Shown piece after piece: positions 23,105 to 34,898 of a stretch of DNA of 64,000 nt (position 1 is its first letter; each line of letters begins with the position of its first letter). The translations under genes were made by a program, and so were the position numbers. This DNA is from Torymus aiolomorphi (Eukaryota; Arthropoda; Insecta; Hymenoptera; Torymidae): NCBI GenBank assembly GCA_036365515.1, contig CM070875.1:95357128-95421127 (forward strand). The letters are read 5' to 3'. The notes beneath the pieces were generated by a model. It was not told where the DNA came from. It saw only the letters and a program-made list of their open reading frames with translations, and searched no databases.

Positions 23105-23483
23105 TAAAACATATGATATTAAAAAAAATTTCCCCATTGTCTTTATGTATTTATTTTTGTTTTTCTTTATATGTTATTGTTTTTTCTGTTTTTTTTACTG
23201 TTTAATTTAATTATTTAATAAAATAGAGTTTGGTAATTTTGTCATTGTCTTTATCTATTTGTTTTTGTTTTTTTTTATATATTATTGTTTTTTCTGTTCA
23301 TTTTTATTTTTTTTTTCTGTTTTTTTCTGTTTATTTTATATATCCAATGTTCCAATTCGTACAGAAGAAGACAGAATAAAACAGAAAAAAATTTTAAAAA
23401 ATCGAAACAAATAAGAATAAACAGAGAAAAAGAGAAAAAACAGAAAAAAATAGAACTATTTTCTGCCAGGGTTTACTCTGGTT
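23105..23483. mobile_element. T/A-rich foldback half-element ending in CTGCCAGGG
   Basis: Mirror image of 12650-12970. T-rich CTG(T)n blocks switch near CCAATTCGTAC (about 23353-23363) to A-rich ACAG(A)n blocks and end AGAACTATTTTCTGCCAGGG (about 23452-23471). No coding. Confidence 0.5.
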
Positions 23484-24238
23484 AATAAATATTATATTCA
23501 TTAAAAATCATGTTTTATACTACTATAGATGAATTTAAAATTTAAAATTACTATCTTACTGTTAATGAATTAACTCGAACTGGAATTGTGAAGCTGGTTA
23601 TTAAAATGCGATAGTACAGGTATTTAATTCAGTTATAAGATATCAAAATCGATAATTTTTCATATGGTTCTTTTGTATGAAATATATGAAGTATTTTTGT
23701 CCAATTATTTTTTTTTTAATTTCCAAAGTTCATATCTATCACATAAATTACACAGCTATTTTAATGTATGCTTTCAATGTTCTGTTTTGTTACATTATTT
23801 TGACCGTCTGCAATTAACAATTATTTTTCAATAATCTTAGTACAATTCTTTTAATGGGATTTATGCAAAGGCTTATCCGCAACATCTCTGATTTTTTGTA
23901 TTAAATAATTTGAATGATTATAAAAAGTACTTATATAGTGTTACTGAAGTATATTATAGAAATACTTATATAATAATAAGAAAGTAGTGATTCAAGATTA
24001 GAATGAATTCTTGATCCAGGTACCGGTAACTCTGATGTCAGTCAATTAAAATATCTATTCAGAAAATTCAAATTAAGTAAGGTTTGAGCACATTGCTAAA
24101 TATATTGTATGAAGTATTCGACAAATCAAATTAATTTTTTAATGTACATTTACTGCTAATACAAAATTTTGTAGCAAGATAAGTGACACGAAGTCTTCAA
24201 ATGTTACTCAATCACAGAATGGTTTACGGTTGCATGAT
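23484..24238. other. AT-rich spacer, no feature seen
   Basis: No coding, tRNA-like or clear repeat signal could be supported here. Confidence 0.4.
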
Positions 24239-26131
24239 CTAAGGGGGTCAGACACCTTTAAAAGTTTCTTCATAAAATGACCTGAAAAAAATAAATTTTC
24301 ATAATTAGAAATATTTAGAAGTAATATCCTAAAAATATATTCAATTTGTGATAAAATGAGACAAAAAAAAAATTTTTGATCGATTTTAACCAAATATATG
24401 ACCATTTCAAAATTTTTGCTCTGCCGTCGACTCGAGATTCAGGAACTGCATATATTTTAATGGGAGAGTTCCTAAAATTTTGGTATTTTATATGACTATT
24501 GACTGAAGAATTGTACATATTCAATTTATTTGATTAAATAATTTTTTACGGTCAAAAATTATTTAATCAAGTAAATTGGATACACACAACTCTTCAGTCA
24601 ATAGACATATAAAATATCAAAATTTTAGGACCTCTCCCATTAAAATATATGCAGTTCCTGAATCTCGAGTCGACGGCAGAGCTCAAAATTTTACATTATC
24701 TAGAAAACAGCTTTAAAGACAAAATTACTAAAATACTTCTTTATTTCTCCTTCTTTATTTCTTCACTCCATCTCTGCCCTGAAATACAAAAAAGTGTTGT
24801 TTTTAGCTCAAAATATTTTACATTTAGAACAAATATTCTCGTACCTCAGTATACGGTCCATCAGACTTGTAAGCTATGAGCACGCGTAACAGTCATATCC
24901 ACATCAGTCGGTCAAGTTTGTTAAGTGGTTTAACATGTAGATCCTTTGGTGCTTTTAAATCCACATGTTTTTAATAATCTTTATCACATATATTAGATTC
25001 TTATACATATACTGAGGTAAATAAAAAGAATGTGTTGAGAAATTCAAAATCCTTCATGCATGTTATGAAGCCAGGATCGCCATAGCCAAATGCTTAAGAA
25101 AAATGTTTATAGCAGCAACACTCCTATATTGATATTCTTTTAATGTCTGATAGGGTGAACTTCTTTACTTGTCCTTCATTATTCTTTTTCACATGTAATA
25201 TTATTACTTAATAAAGAGAATACGACTGATACATATTTATTGCAGTACATAACTGTTTTTACTTCAGAAAATAAAATGTCAATTATATCATAGTGAGATT
25301 CAGGCAATGGCTGATAATAGTAGCTTTCTGGCAGAAGCGAAGGTTCCATAACATTTTTCTGCACAATAGCATATCTTTCGCTTCCTTTAAAAGTTGATTT
25401 AAATTTGTACACTAAATGTTTTTTGTAATTGTCAGTATAGACTTAATTTTGCTTTAGTATCAATCCCTATTATTTTAAGTATAAAGTTTTCAATAAAAGT
25501 TCAAGTACTAAAAGCTATTTCTAAAACTTTAATTCACTGTCACTCGTATTATTCAAACACTTCTAAAAACTTATTTAAAATACCTTTACGTATTATAATA
25601 AACTAAATGTTTACTCCCAAATTCATTGGAAACAATGAAAATTAAGAACAACACTTTGTATAAAAAAGGTGCTGATGTTGATATCACAGTGTTTATATGA
25701 AATGACAGCTGTGCATGTTTACATTGCTTGCAGACTTTTGCATAGGTTAAAATCAGCTTACAATAAAGAAATGAGCTGTGAGAGGCTGTCGTTGATAAGT
25801 CAGGTTGTTATGGTGCTAACTTAACTGCTATATAAGTTTTATATTCAAATTTTTATTTTTGTCAAAAATACCGTCCATAAATTATATTATTTATTTTTTA
25901 TCTTTATATTAATGTTTAAAATATTATTTTTGGATCTTTTAAAGTATATATAGATATGTAGAGTCAGAATTTTAAATATATTAAGAACAGTGAAATGAAA
26001 AAAAAATTAATAGAAATAATATATGATTATATAAATATGTATATAAGAGGAAAAATGTAATTTGAAAAAAAAACAAATGAAAAGCTTTATCAGTGTTTTG
26101 TCGTCATTTTAAAGGTGTCCGGTCCCCTTAA
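24239..26131. mobile_element. TTAA-type non-autonomous element, about 1.9 kb, with internal hairpin
   Basis: The ends are GGGGGTCAGACACCTTT (from 24243) and the complement AAAGGTGTCCGGTCCCC (to 26127), flanked by CTAA on the left and TTAA on the right (26128-26131). The left end also matches the GACACC end of the element at 8866. About 24400-24540 forms a near-perfect hairpin with about 24555-24700 (both arms contain GCCGTCGACTCGAGATTC or its complement). No transposase frame is visible in the ~1.1 kb between hairpin and right end. Confidence 0.72.
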
Positions 26132-26513
26132 GAGAGTGTGGTACTCATGTTCTCTGTTTTACCGGCAGAACATGGTAAATTCTATATTATTAAAATAAAT
26201 ATATCGAATTACGTCTTATAAAGAGATAGTTGCCCTGCGCAATGTAATAATCTATCAGCCTACGCAGTTTTGAGCTCAAATATCAACGGCATCCTAAAAA
26301 ATTTTGCGAACAAAAATAATCGAAATTTCGTTCGCAAAATTTTTTAGGGCGCCGTTGATATTTGGGCTCAAAACTGCGCAAGCTGGTAGATTATTAAATT
26401 GCACAGGGCAACTATCTCTTTATAAGACGTAATTCGATATATTTATTTTAATAATATAGAATTTACCAAGTTCTACCGGTAAAACAGAGTGCATGAGTAC
26501 CACACCCCCTTAA
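26128..26513. mobile_element. TTAA-flanked foldback element, about 380 bp, abutting the previous one
   Basis: TTAA at 26128-26131 (shared with the previous element) and 26510-26513. The ends are GAGAGTGTGGTACTCATG and the complement CATGAGTACCACACCCCC. The arms pair throughout and meet at about 26320-26330 (TCGAAATTTCG). No coding. Confidence 0.85.
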
Positions 26514-27618
26514 CATTTTTATGGTTTTTATAAATTTTCAATGTGCTGTAGAATTTTTTCCTTATCTTTGGCCATAAACTTTTTTGTTTTTAAATTAAAG
26601 TATTTTGTCCAAAGAATTGGAAAAAATTTTGGTGGAGAAATTTGGTACTCGCGTAGTCCTTACTTTTGGTCGATAAAGGTATACCAAAAACCAACCAATC
26701 AGAGACTTTCAAAAAGGGTCAATAAAAAAATACTGGTGTATTCTACAAATAAAATGCAATCATTTTCCCAATCAATGTTCTATATAAAAAGTTTCAAGAT
26801 TTTGAGTAAAAAAATTAATAAACTTGGATTTTAATCAAAAATTGCAAAAACTTTGAATTTTCAATGTTGTATAACTTTTTTATTTATGCAAATATCGACC
26901 GAAAATTTGAGGAATATATTTTTCTCATAAAAAACTAAAAGTAAACGAGTTTTGAGCGATTTTAAAATTTTGACATGCTCACTTCACCTGAAACAACCCA
27001 TATGCGTACAAAAATTTGTTTTATGTTTTGTGTTTTAGACATATCTTTATGTGTAAATATTTTGCTACACTTTTCTTTAATAATATTTTACTTAAATATT
27101 TACAAGATTTCTAAATTTCATGTATTGAAATTTTGCATTTTTTACACTACCGTATTTTTATCATTTAGATCATTATAACTTATTGGTTATAACATAATTT
27201 TCAAATTTTAACAATGTTAACCTTTAAATTTTTTTCATTAAAATTAAAGTTATGTATCAATGATTTGTGTTATATAAATTTATTGTATTAACAGTATTAC
27301 CCATCAGTATATATTCTGTTTTTAACTTTATTTTCTTTTTCCAGTTCTAAAAAATTCTTTTGCAATTGATTCAATCCTTTCTGATCGCTAGTCTGCAGAG
27401 ATTCTTATAATTATACTGGAAACGTCTTCATATATAATCGAAGTAAATAATTTATTTATTTTCATTTAAATTAAAGTGGTTTAGTTTCCAATGATTTGCG
27501 CGCACACATGTATGTTTTTTCGACTTACAAGCCCATGTCTGCGTTCGCTTCGCATTGGATTCACGATTCACGGATTCACGATTTCGAATTCGATCACGGA
27601 TTCGAATAGTAAACCAAC
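26514..27618. other. AT-rich sequence upstream of the LINE; no gene recognised
   Basis: Short open frames are AT-driven. 27540-27610 has nested ATTCACGATT / GATTCACGGATTC repeats just before the LINE ORF1 start and may be part of its 5' UTR. Confidence 0.35.
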
Positions 27619-28199
27619 CATGGACATAGTAAATGAGAGATACGCAGTACCCCTAGTGGGTGCCCTCAGTAGAGTGGTTAATTCCACCACCGATCGGGTG
27701 AAAGCCCTGGTGGTCGGTGCAGGCTCCGCGGATTTTAGGGGGAGCCACATACACTATACAGAAGATAAACTCTTGGAGCTGGACAACTTGACCTCCACAG
27801 TGTTTAAAGCACCAAATGAAGAAAAAAGAAGACAAATTCACGCCAACTATAATATTAATAGTTATCTATTAAAAACACAAGACGTTAAGGTGGGCCAAGA
27901 AGGAGAGCAGACCTTAGCGGTCTTCGTATCGCCAAATGAACGTTTTCACTGAACAGCAAATTGAGTCCTTGATCAAGTAACATATAGCCGAAGATGAATG
28001 TGCATGGAGAGATTAAGAGGATGGCAAATGTTCTCAAAACAACGTACAGCCGCTTGAAGAGACTAGATAGTGAACTCTTAGAGATGACCAACCCACACAA
28101 GAAGAAATGTGAAAGAGCAAGTCGGTGACGTGAGTCATACACCCAGTAGGAGAAAGGAGATCTCGCCTCTTCAGCCCGAGGGTCGAAAGAAGAGGAAGA

Positions 28200-28490
28200 T
28201 TAACCTTTGTTTGACACACTGGGGTACAAACGACCACACGTCATTTTTATGTTGATTTAAAGTACTTAAATCTAAGAAAATCAGGTCTGTGGTTAAACAT
28301 ATTTAATTTTAATATCTCACTATAAAACATATGTATTCTTCAAAATAAACGTTTCAAGAGTTCGTAAAAAAATTTTAGAATAAAAATATTTATTATTGTA
28401 TTTTTTATGGGGGGTTTTTATCGATGGGGTACAAATAACCCCAGTGTGTCAAGTATGCTACACCAGGGAAGTGTGTCAAACAAAGGTTAA
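28200..28490. mobile_element. TTAA-flanked MITE, 283 bp, inside LINE ORF1
   Basis: TTAA at 28200-28203 and 28487-28490. Terminal repeats are CCTTTGTTTGACACAC and its complement GTGTGTCAAACAAAGG. A second, imperfect pair (TGGGGTACAAACGACC / TGGGGTACAAATAACC) lies inside. No coding. The TTAA and CC-starting terminus fit piggyBac-type elements. It interrupts ORF1 of the LINE. Confidence 0.85.
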
Positions 28491-28638
28491 GGGTGCGATC
28501 CCATGGTGTTCCGAAAAATTAGACGGAACCATTTAAGCCCGGCAGAGCAAGACAGACATTCACGGAAGAACCTCTCTTTCGCACTCACGGGCTTAAATGG
28601 TTCCGTCTAATTTTTCGGAACGCCATGGGATCGCACCC
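28491..28638. repeat. Near-perfect hairpin with 51-bp arms, directly next to the MITE
   Basis: 28491-28541 (GGGTGCGATCCCATGG...) is the reverse complement of 28588-28638 with about one mismatch, separated by a 46-base loop. The left arm starts exactly at the right-hand TTAA of the MITE. The transcript would fold into a long stem. It also sits within the LINE ORF1. Confidence 0.85.
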
Positions 28639-29549
28639 TGAGAGCAGAAAGGAGAAGCCGGAGCAAAAAGCGCTGTGCGACTTGGAGATGGAGACGGACC
28701 CACCAAAGGCAGACCAGGAAACAAGGGACCCTACATTGCAACAGGTGAAGACCAGGAAGACGAAGAAGAAGAAAGAGAATAAGAAGAAAGAAAAGGAAAG
28801 TGGCCGATCGAGGCTACCAACTAGATGAACGCGTCCTTGCGCACTCATCATCAAGCCGCCAGAGGGGAAGACCTACGCAGATATCAGTAACGAGGTCAAG
28901 AAAGAGCCAACACTGCAAGAAGTGGGTCTTACAGTGGGCAGAGTGCGTAAGATACTGGCGGGGGTGTTCTTCTCATACTTCATAAGGATAACCATGACAA
29001 AATCGCGACGTTTAGCGAGAAAATCATAGCAGTACTCGGTGGAGATGTCACCATCAACGCTCGGGTACAGTTGTAACCTTGGAGATAAAATGCTTGGATG
29101 GGACAGCCACGAAAAAAGTCCGCGATGCGGTGCCGAAAGCACTTGGAGAGGGGCACAATGTAGACCTAGATGCAGTAGTCTACGTCAGGAAGATCTATGG
29201 TGGCATGCAGAAGGCGATCCTCAGGCTGCCAATACAGACAGCCAGGAAGCTTCTTGAGAAGCCCATGATCCGCGTGAATTGGTCGAGCTGCCAAATAAGT
29301 GAAATCATGAAGCCCACCAAGTGTTTTAAGTGCTGGCAGTACGGCCATACATCACGAGAAACTATAACTCAGAGGTAGACCGATCCAACTGCTGCATTAA
29401 ATGCGGCGCAGAGGATCACAAAGCCGAAAATTGTACCGGACAACCGTCCTGTGTTCTCTGTAACGACCATGTAGACAAGAAGACAAACAACGTACTTGGG
29501 ACAGAGGATGCCCAGTGTATGACCCTGCGTAACAAGTTTATCTTCAAAA

Positions 29550-30083
29550 ATGGCGCGGCAGGTTCTGCAGATCAATCTCAACCACTGCGAAGCAGCACAG
29601 GACGTGCTGACCCGGACGATACGCGATGAAAAAGTAGACGTGGTCATTATTTCTGACCAATACAGAATCTTGGACGGATTTACCTGGAAGACCGATGCGA
29701 CAGGCTCAGCAGCCATCTGGGCCTGTGGCAAACATCTCTTCCCGGAGGTTAGGGAAGATCCTGAGGATACTTTCGTGAGAGTGAAGATAAGCGGAATGCA
29801 TTTTTACAGCTGTTACATGCCGACGGGTATGTCGCAGAAAGACTTTGAGAGGGTGCTGGATCGACTCGTAGATGACGCAAAAAACCGCAGCCCAGTAGCC
29901 ATCGCTGGTGATTTTAACGCCTGGGCAGTAGAATGGGGCAGTAAGGAGACGAAGAAGAGAAGGCAGGCACTCTTAGAAGCGTTCTTCTTGCTGGACTTCA
30001 CGCTGCTTAACTACGGAAAGAAACCAACGTTCGGCAGGGGAGAAGCCAGCTCGATGGCTTTACTGACGTCCGCTAAAGGTTAG
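29550..30083 (+). pseudogene. R1-like LINE ORF2, APE-type endonuclease domain only
   Basis: Starts MARQVLQINLNHCEAAQD, the conserved N-terminus of R1/I-group APE endonucleases, and overlaps ORF1 by 80 bp in another frame. It carries SCYMPTG and the catalytic AGDFNAWAVEWGS (about 29905-29943), then LLNYGKKPTFGRGEASS. It stops at 30083, just where the expected DLTF motif should come, so reverse transcriptase is missing. The endonuclease nicks the target DNA to prime reverse transcription. The truncation coincides with the start of another repeat at 30080. Confidence 0.85.
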
Positions 30084-30395
30084 GGGCCCAGAGGTGGGTA
30101 AAACAATGAATAGATATGGTTAGTGGTAGTCAGAGCTGCTCTCTAATAGCCAAAATATAAAATGGTTCAAAAAGTGGGTGGCAAAATTTCTACACAAAAA
30201 CTATGCAAAAAAAATCAAGTAATGTACGTAGGCTAAAAATTAGTAAATACAATTTTGTAAAAATACGAAATAAAATATTATATCATTAAATTTACATATA
30301 GAATGTTTTTTCTTAAAGTTAAATAGTTCTAGATTACGCTTCTACAATAAAAAAAAACGATTTTTTGGTCATTTTCAAGTGGTCTCTACCCTTAA
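30080..30395. mobile_element. Possible TTAA-type element truncating the LINE
   Basis: Left end TTAGGGGCCCAGAGGTGG at 30080; right end at 30379-30395 reads AGTGGTCTCTACCCTTAA. The termini are only loosely complementary and the left flank is TTAG, so this is a tentative decayed member of the TTAA-GGGG group. Confidence 0.4.
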
Positions 30396-30525
30396 AAAGA
30401 AAATTATCATCTGAAAATTTTGATAAAGTTAAACTGAAAAAATTGAAATTATTAAATACGTCTAATAATAAAAATTATAAAGAAAATTATCGTCTGACAA
30501 TATTGAGAAAATTAAACAAAAAAAA

Positions 30526-30768
30526 TTGAAATTATTAGATACCTCTTTTTTTGGTGAAATGATTTTTTATTGTAAATTTTGTTTTGTAGCTTTTTGGAAA
30601 GAGGAAAAATCAACATCAAATTGTTGGTGTAAAGGAACAATTCTATTATCACCTTTAAGTGAATATAACAATGTTTTAAAAGAACTATTATTAAATGATA
30701 CTTGTCTTAGATATTTATTCAGATACTACAATAATTTATTTGCTTTTGCTACTTTCAGAGCTATATAA
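30526..30768 (+). pseudogene. Helitron-like N-terminal fragment
   Basis: The frame gives FYCKFCFVAFWKEE, then WCKGTILLSPL, then YLFRYYNNLFAFATFRA. The order C..C..(A)..W..E, C.KG, L..L, FR.YNN.F.F..F.A matches the conserved block upstream of the Helitron Rep domain. Only about 65 residues remain; Rep and helicase are absent. 30396-30525 holds two ~70-bp AT-rich direct repeats (AAGAAAATTATC..CTGA). Confidence 0.6.
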
Positions 30769-30780
30769 ATAAATAAATTT

Positions 30781-33700
30781 ATACCGGGTGTCCCATTTTA
30801 AAACCACCAGGCAAATATCTCGAAAACTAAGGGAGATGGAAAAAAACTTTTAATACAAAAGTTGTAGGGTTCAGAGGGGCCCAACTGATCGTGACCTTGG
30901 TTATGACCTTGAGGTCAATGATCAAGTTCATTTGAAGGTCAAATCGATTTTTTCAAATGGGAACCCCCACTTTTGACATCGTAAATGGATTTTCGGACCA
31001 GTATTCCACGAAACTAGTAGAAAACTTGATTAAGATCATAACTAGACTTGACTTTGGATCATTTTTCAAGGTATTTTCATGGTGAATTCTAATTTTAATA
31101 AAGCGATTCTTTCGCAGTTATACTTCTTCAATTCATGCTATCAATCGGTTCTAATTCGGAACAGTAACAGAAAAACTGTGGTTATATCCACACTTTGAAA
31201 CATTTCAGAATCACTGAAAAAAGTTTGGTGGAGAAGAAACACGTTAGCGTAGAGTATCAGTACCAAATGCAAGAATTGTTTCGTAACTAAACATTAAGTC
31301 CTTTACTCTCCCATTTTAGAGCAAATGTTGCACTAAAATTGTTCCGTATTTAATCTATTTCATCGTTCTTCAGGAGTACAAAAGTTTAGGGCAGAAGAAG
31401 CACTAAAAAGTGTGGCAATGGTACAACACATTTGTGCTGCTACTGCTTTTTTGATTTGGTGCTCCTCCTGCACAAAAATCGTGCAGTATACGCACTGAGA
31501 GAAAAAAACCGACGTGACGCCGTGGATGCTATAGATGGTGTAAGACCGTGTGACTATACACGTATACAATGCGATCAAAAATTGCAAAATTTTTGAATTT
31601 TGCAATTTTTGAATTGACTTTGAAGGTCAACGACGAGGTCAGATTCAACGTCATCAGACCAAACAAATCCTCGTTGAAAATTACTTACGGTATGACCTTA
31701 GCTTTTTCAAAAAATATCGTTCCTGGGAAAATACGGGGGTCCCATACTTTTTGATAACCCTGTAATTAAACTTTACAATAGAACATTTCTAAAATCTCTC
31801 TAACTTTTTTTATTCCTCTTTCGAAACTCTTTAAGTACCGATGCTTCTCTAAAAGTTTAGTGCGGCTGTTACTCTAACTCTTTGGTGTATCTGTGGTTCT
31901 ATATTTCGTGCATTATCTTTCCTAAACGTTTCGTACATATAGTTCCCATCGATTTTCGAGAGGATTCAAATTAATTCGAAGAAATTTTTCACAGCACCTG
32001 TTCTAACAGTCCTACGTTATTATATTCGAGTATTATCACTTACTTAGATGGATTGAATATGTCTACTGTAGCACGGTCCGATCGTTGTATCAACCCTCTC
32101 AATGGTAAGGGTCACATAGGTAATGATTTACGCTTGTTGTCGAACAACTTATAACGAAGATTTCCAGATTTGCCAGATAATTCAAACATTTGTAGTAAGT
32201 GTAGAAAGTTATGTGGATCTCCCATTTCATCTATTGGTACAAGAGATAACGAAGGCAACAACGAATATGAAAACATGGATATAGAGACGACATCAGAAAA
32301 CACTGGTATTGATAAATCTGTTCAAGAAGCTGCACGATCAGCTAGAGAAATCGAATTGGAAGACATGTTTTCAGAATTAAAAGAAAAGTTTTCTAGATTA
32401 GCAGTTAATGACCCTTTGAAACTAACTATACTTACAATCGCCCCATCAACTTGGAATATTAGACGAATTTCCCGTGAATTCAATACATCAAGACATTTAG
32501 TAAGAAAGTCGAAAAAACTCAAAGCCGATGGAGGTATTTTAGCTACAACAACGGCTAAACATGGTCAAAGGCAGTAATAGAAGTCATTGTTGAATGTTAT
32601 AATAACGATCTGCACAGTCGAATGATGCCCGGTCGAAAAGATACTGTCTCTGTTATTATTGATGGAAAGCGGACTCAGGTGCAGAAACGTCTTTTATATT
32701 TCGATTTACGAGAACTTTACGAATTATTCAAGATAGCAGAACCAACAGTGCAAGTAGGATTCAGTACTTTCGCGAAATTACGACCAAAACATTGTGTTCT
32801 TGCTGGTGCTAGATTCCTCTAACGCATAGCGTCTGCGTTTGCACCATTCATCAAAATTGTAAATTGATGTTGGATGCAATCGATATTCAGAAGCTCACGA
32901 AAAATCAAGAAGAACCCATTTGTAGTTATAAAGATTGTTTACAGCAAATTATGTGTAAGAATCCTACACCTGACTGTCACTTGGATGAATGTTCGAAGTG
33001 CCCTGGTTCTGAAAATCTTACGTCTCGTTTACTTGAAATATTGGATGGGGCAAATATCTCACAAATTGAGTACTGTGCGTGGTCAGGAACGGATAGATCA
33101 ACTTTGCAGAATTTAATACCAGTTGAAGAATTTGTTGATGAATTATATGCCAAATTGGCGATACTCAAACCCCACTCATATATTGCCAAAGAACAAGGTA
33201 ATTTCATTGCTCAAACAAAAAGTAATGTAGGCAATGGAGAAGTTCTGGTAATGTTCGACTATTCTGAGAATTACTCTTTTGCAGTTCAAGATGCATCTCA
33301 AGCCTTCCATTTTAATAATGACCAGTGCACTGTTTTTCCAGCTATTTACTATTATAAAGAAGATTCAGAGCTGAAGCATGAAAGTTGTGTATTCTTGTCG
33401 AATAGTTTGAAGCATGACACTTCTTCTGTCTATACTATTCAGAATTTATTGATTCCAGAAATCAAGAGAAAAGTAAAAAAACTTAAAAAGATTATTTACG
33501 TGACAGATGGAGCAAAACAGCATTTCAAGAACCGCTTTCAGATAGCAAATCTTCTTCATCATGAGAAGAATTTTGGTATTGAGGCAGAGTGGCATTTTTG
33601 CGCCACTGCTCATGGTAAAAGCTGTTATGATGGTCTTGGTGCAATATTTAAAAGAGAAGCTGATAGAGCTAGCTTGAAGGCGAAACCGAAAGATGCTATT

Positions 33701-34345
33701 CTGAGGCACACATCTCTTGTGAAGTGGGCTAAAAATCATTTTGAAAATATAAGGATATTTTATTTTACGCAGACTGAACATGATAAATTCAAAAGGAAAC
33801 TCAATCGTAGGGTTCAAGATACATTACCTATCCCACAGATTCTTAAACATCATTCTTTTCAATTATCAAGTGACAGGAAAGTTATCATGAAAAGGTACTC
33901 GAATGCTGCTAAGTCTGTATCTGTTCTACTTTAATTTTCAATGGGAAAATATATTGAATTTTTTTTATAATATTCAAGTTTTTCTATTTTTTATCCTCCT
34001 TTTTTTTAATTTTTTTTATGTTCTGAGAGAAGTAGTACCTCCACGTGGTTCAGAATGGGTTATGCTAAAACTACTTGATAGTTCTATTGTGGAACTTTAT
34101 CTTCTCTAAGGATTTTATACATGAAATTTTTAGATCGCCGGTCCCACGATATGCACAAAGGAACAAATGTCTCATAGGAGGTTACGTTCAACAAAACATT
34201 AATTATGCAGAGACAGAAATCATGACCTTGAAAAATGATCCAAGGTCAAGTCTAGTTATGATCGTAATCAAGTTTTCTACTAGTTTCGTGGAATACTAGT
34301 CCGAAAATCCAGAAAATAACTTTTGACCTTCAAAATGACCTTGAA
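30781..34345 (+). mobile_element. DNA transposon with unassigned DDE-type transposase, ends approximate
   Basis: Subterminal inverted repeats of about 110-125 bp frame the coding part: about 30955-31085 pairs with about 34221-34345 (shared CAAGTCTAGTTATGATC and GTTTTCTACTAGTTTCGTGG on opposite strands). The far left edge starts CCGGGTGTCCCATTTTAA at 30784, but no complementary right edge is visible, so the right end may be lost. The repeats are rich in TGACCTTG/CAAGGTCA. Another short repeat end (GGGGTCCCATACTTTTTG) lies near 31736-31753, inside. Confidence 0.6.
32110..33934 (+). pseudogene. Transposase-like protein of unassigned family, two frameshifts
   Basis: In order: N-terminal CxxC finger (ICSKCRKLCG, about 32185), a helical part with a likely helix-turn-helix (ISREFNTSRHLVRKSKK), a frame change near 32565-32578, then GRKDTVSVIIDGKRTQVQKR and FSTFAKLRPKHCVL, a second change near 32810-32835, and the long part from 32864. 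There: a Cys/His cluster (CHLDECSKCPG), first Asp in VMFDYSENYSF, second Asp in IYVTDGAKQHFKNRF, and ATAHGKSCYDGLGAIFKRE. A homologous protein is encoded on the minus strand at 46092-48083. I know this block order from uncharacterised proteins of insects and cnidarians; a Sola-type DDE transposase is my best guess, not established. Confidence 0.65.
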
Positions 34346-34642
34346 ATATAATTTTAACCGCTCGGTTTGAACGGTAGTAGTAAGAAAATATGTCGCTAAC
34401 TTCATATTAGTGGCAAGAAATAACAATTTTCGTATCAGATTCGCTATTAGAGTGAAGAAAAACTTGTTTTCCCATCATTCCGAGACTTTCAGCCGCCATA
34501 TTGGATCCGCCATTTTGAATTTTCGGAATCGCCAGACGGCGTTCGAAAGTAGAAGTCAAGAGCTTTCATTTGAGCCTAGCTAGACCTCATTTGGATCAAA
34601 ATTGTTCTGGGCAGAGGGGGTGTCGCGTTGACAGAGAATGCT

Positions 34643-34644
<2 letters not shown>
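34346..34644. other. No feature recognised
   Basis: Spacer between the transposon end and the TA repeat; nothing can be supported. Confidence 0.3.
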
Positions 34645-34689
<45 letters not shown>

Positions 34690-34898
34690 TATGAAACGCT
34701 AGTTATGCAGACACTTTCCGAAATTTAAATAGACTTATGCAGACAGAGACCGACTTATGCAGACGTCAGCATAAGTAGAGAGATTATTTCTTTAGTTACG
34801 CTAGACTTGTGCAGACACTTGTATAAACGGTACTACACTTATGCAGACAGGTCACGTGGTCTTATACATTGGTGTCAGCATAAGTCCATGTTTATATG

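Larger units (their letters stand above)
27619..29629 (+). pseudogene. R1-like LINE ORF1 (Gag-like), fragmented
   Basis: A start at about 27619 opens MDIVNERYAVPLVGALS and runs to 27952. After several shifts and two nested insertions (28200-28490 and 28491-28638) it resumes with a lysine-rich linker (KTRKTKKKKENKKKEK, about 28750-28795), then RNA-binding Gag sequence (DLDAVVYVRKIYGGMQKAI, about 29165-29220). Zinc knuckles follow: CFKCWQYGHTSR, whose last Cys is lost, and CCIKCGAEDHKAENC. The domain order matches ORF1 of R1/I-group LINEs, where the protein binds the element RNA. At least three frame changes make it inactive. Confidence 0.8.

Noticed and set aside
27568..28142. Minus-strand frames over the LINE ORF1 region
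   Set aside because: The plus strand carries recognisable LINE ORF1 and zinc-knuckle sequence; the minus frames have no motif.
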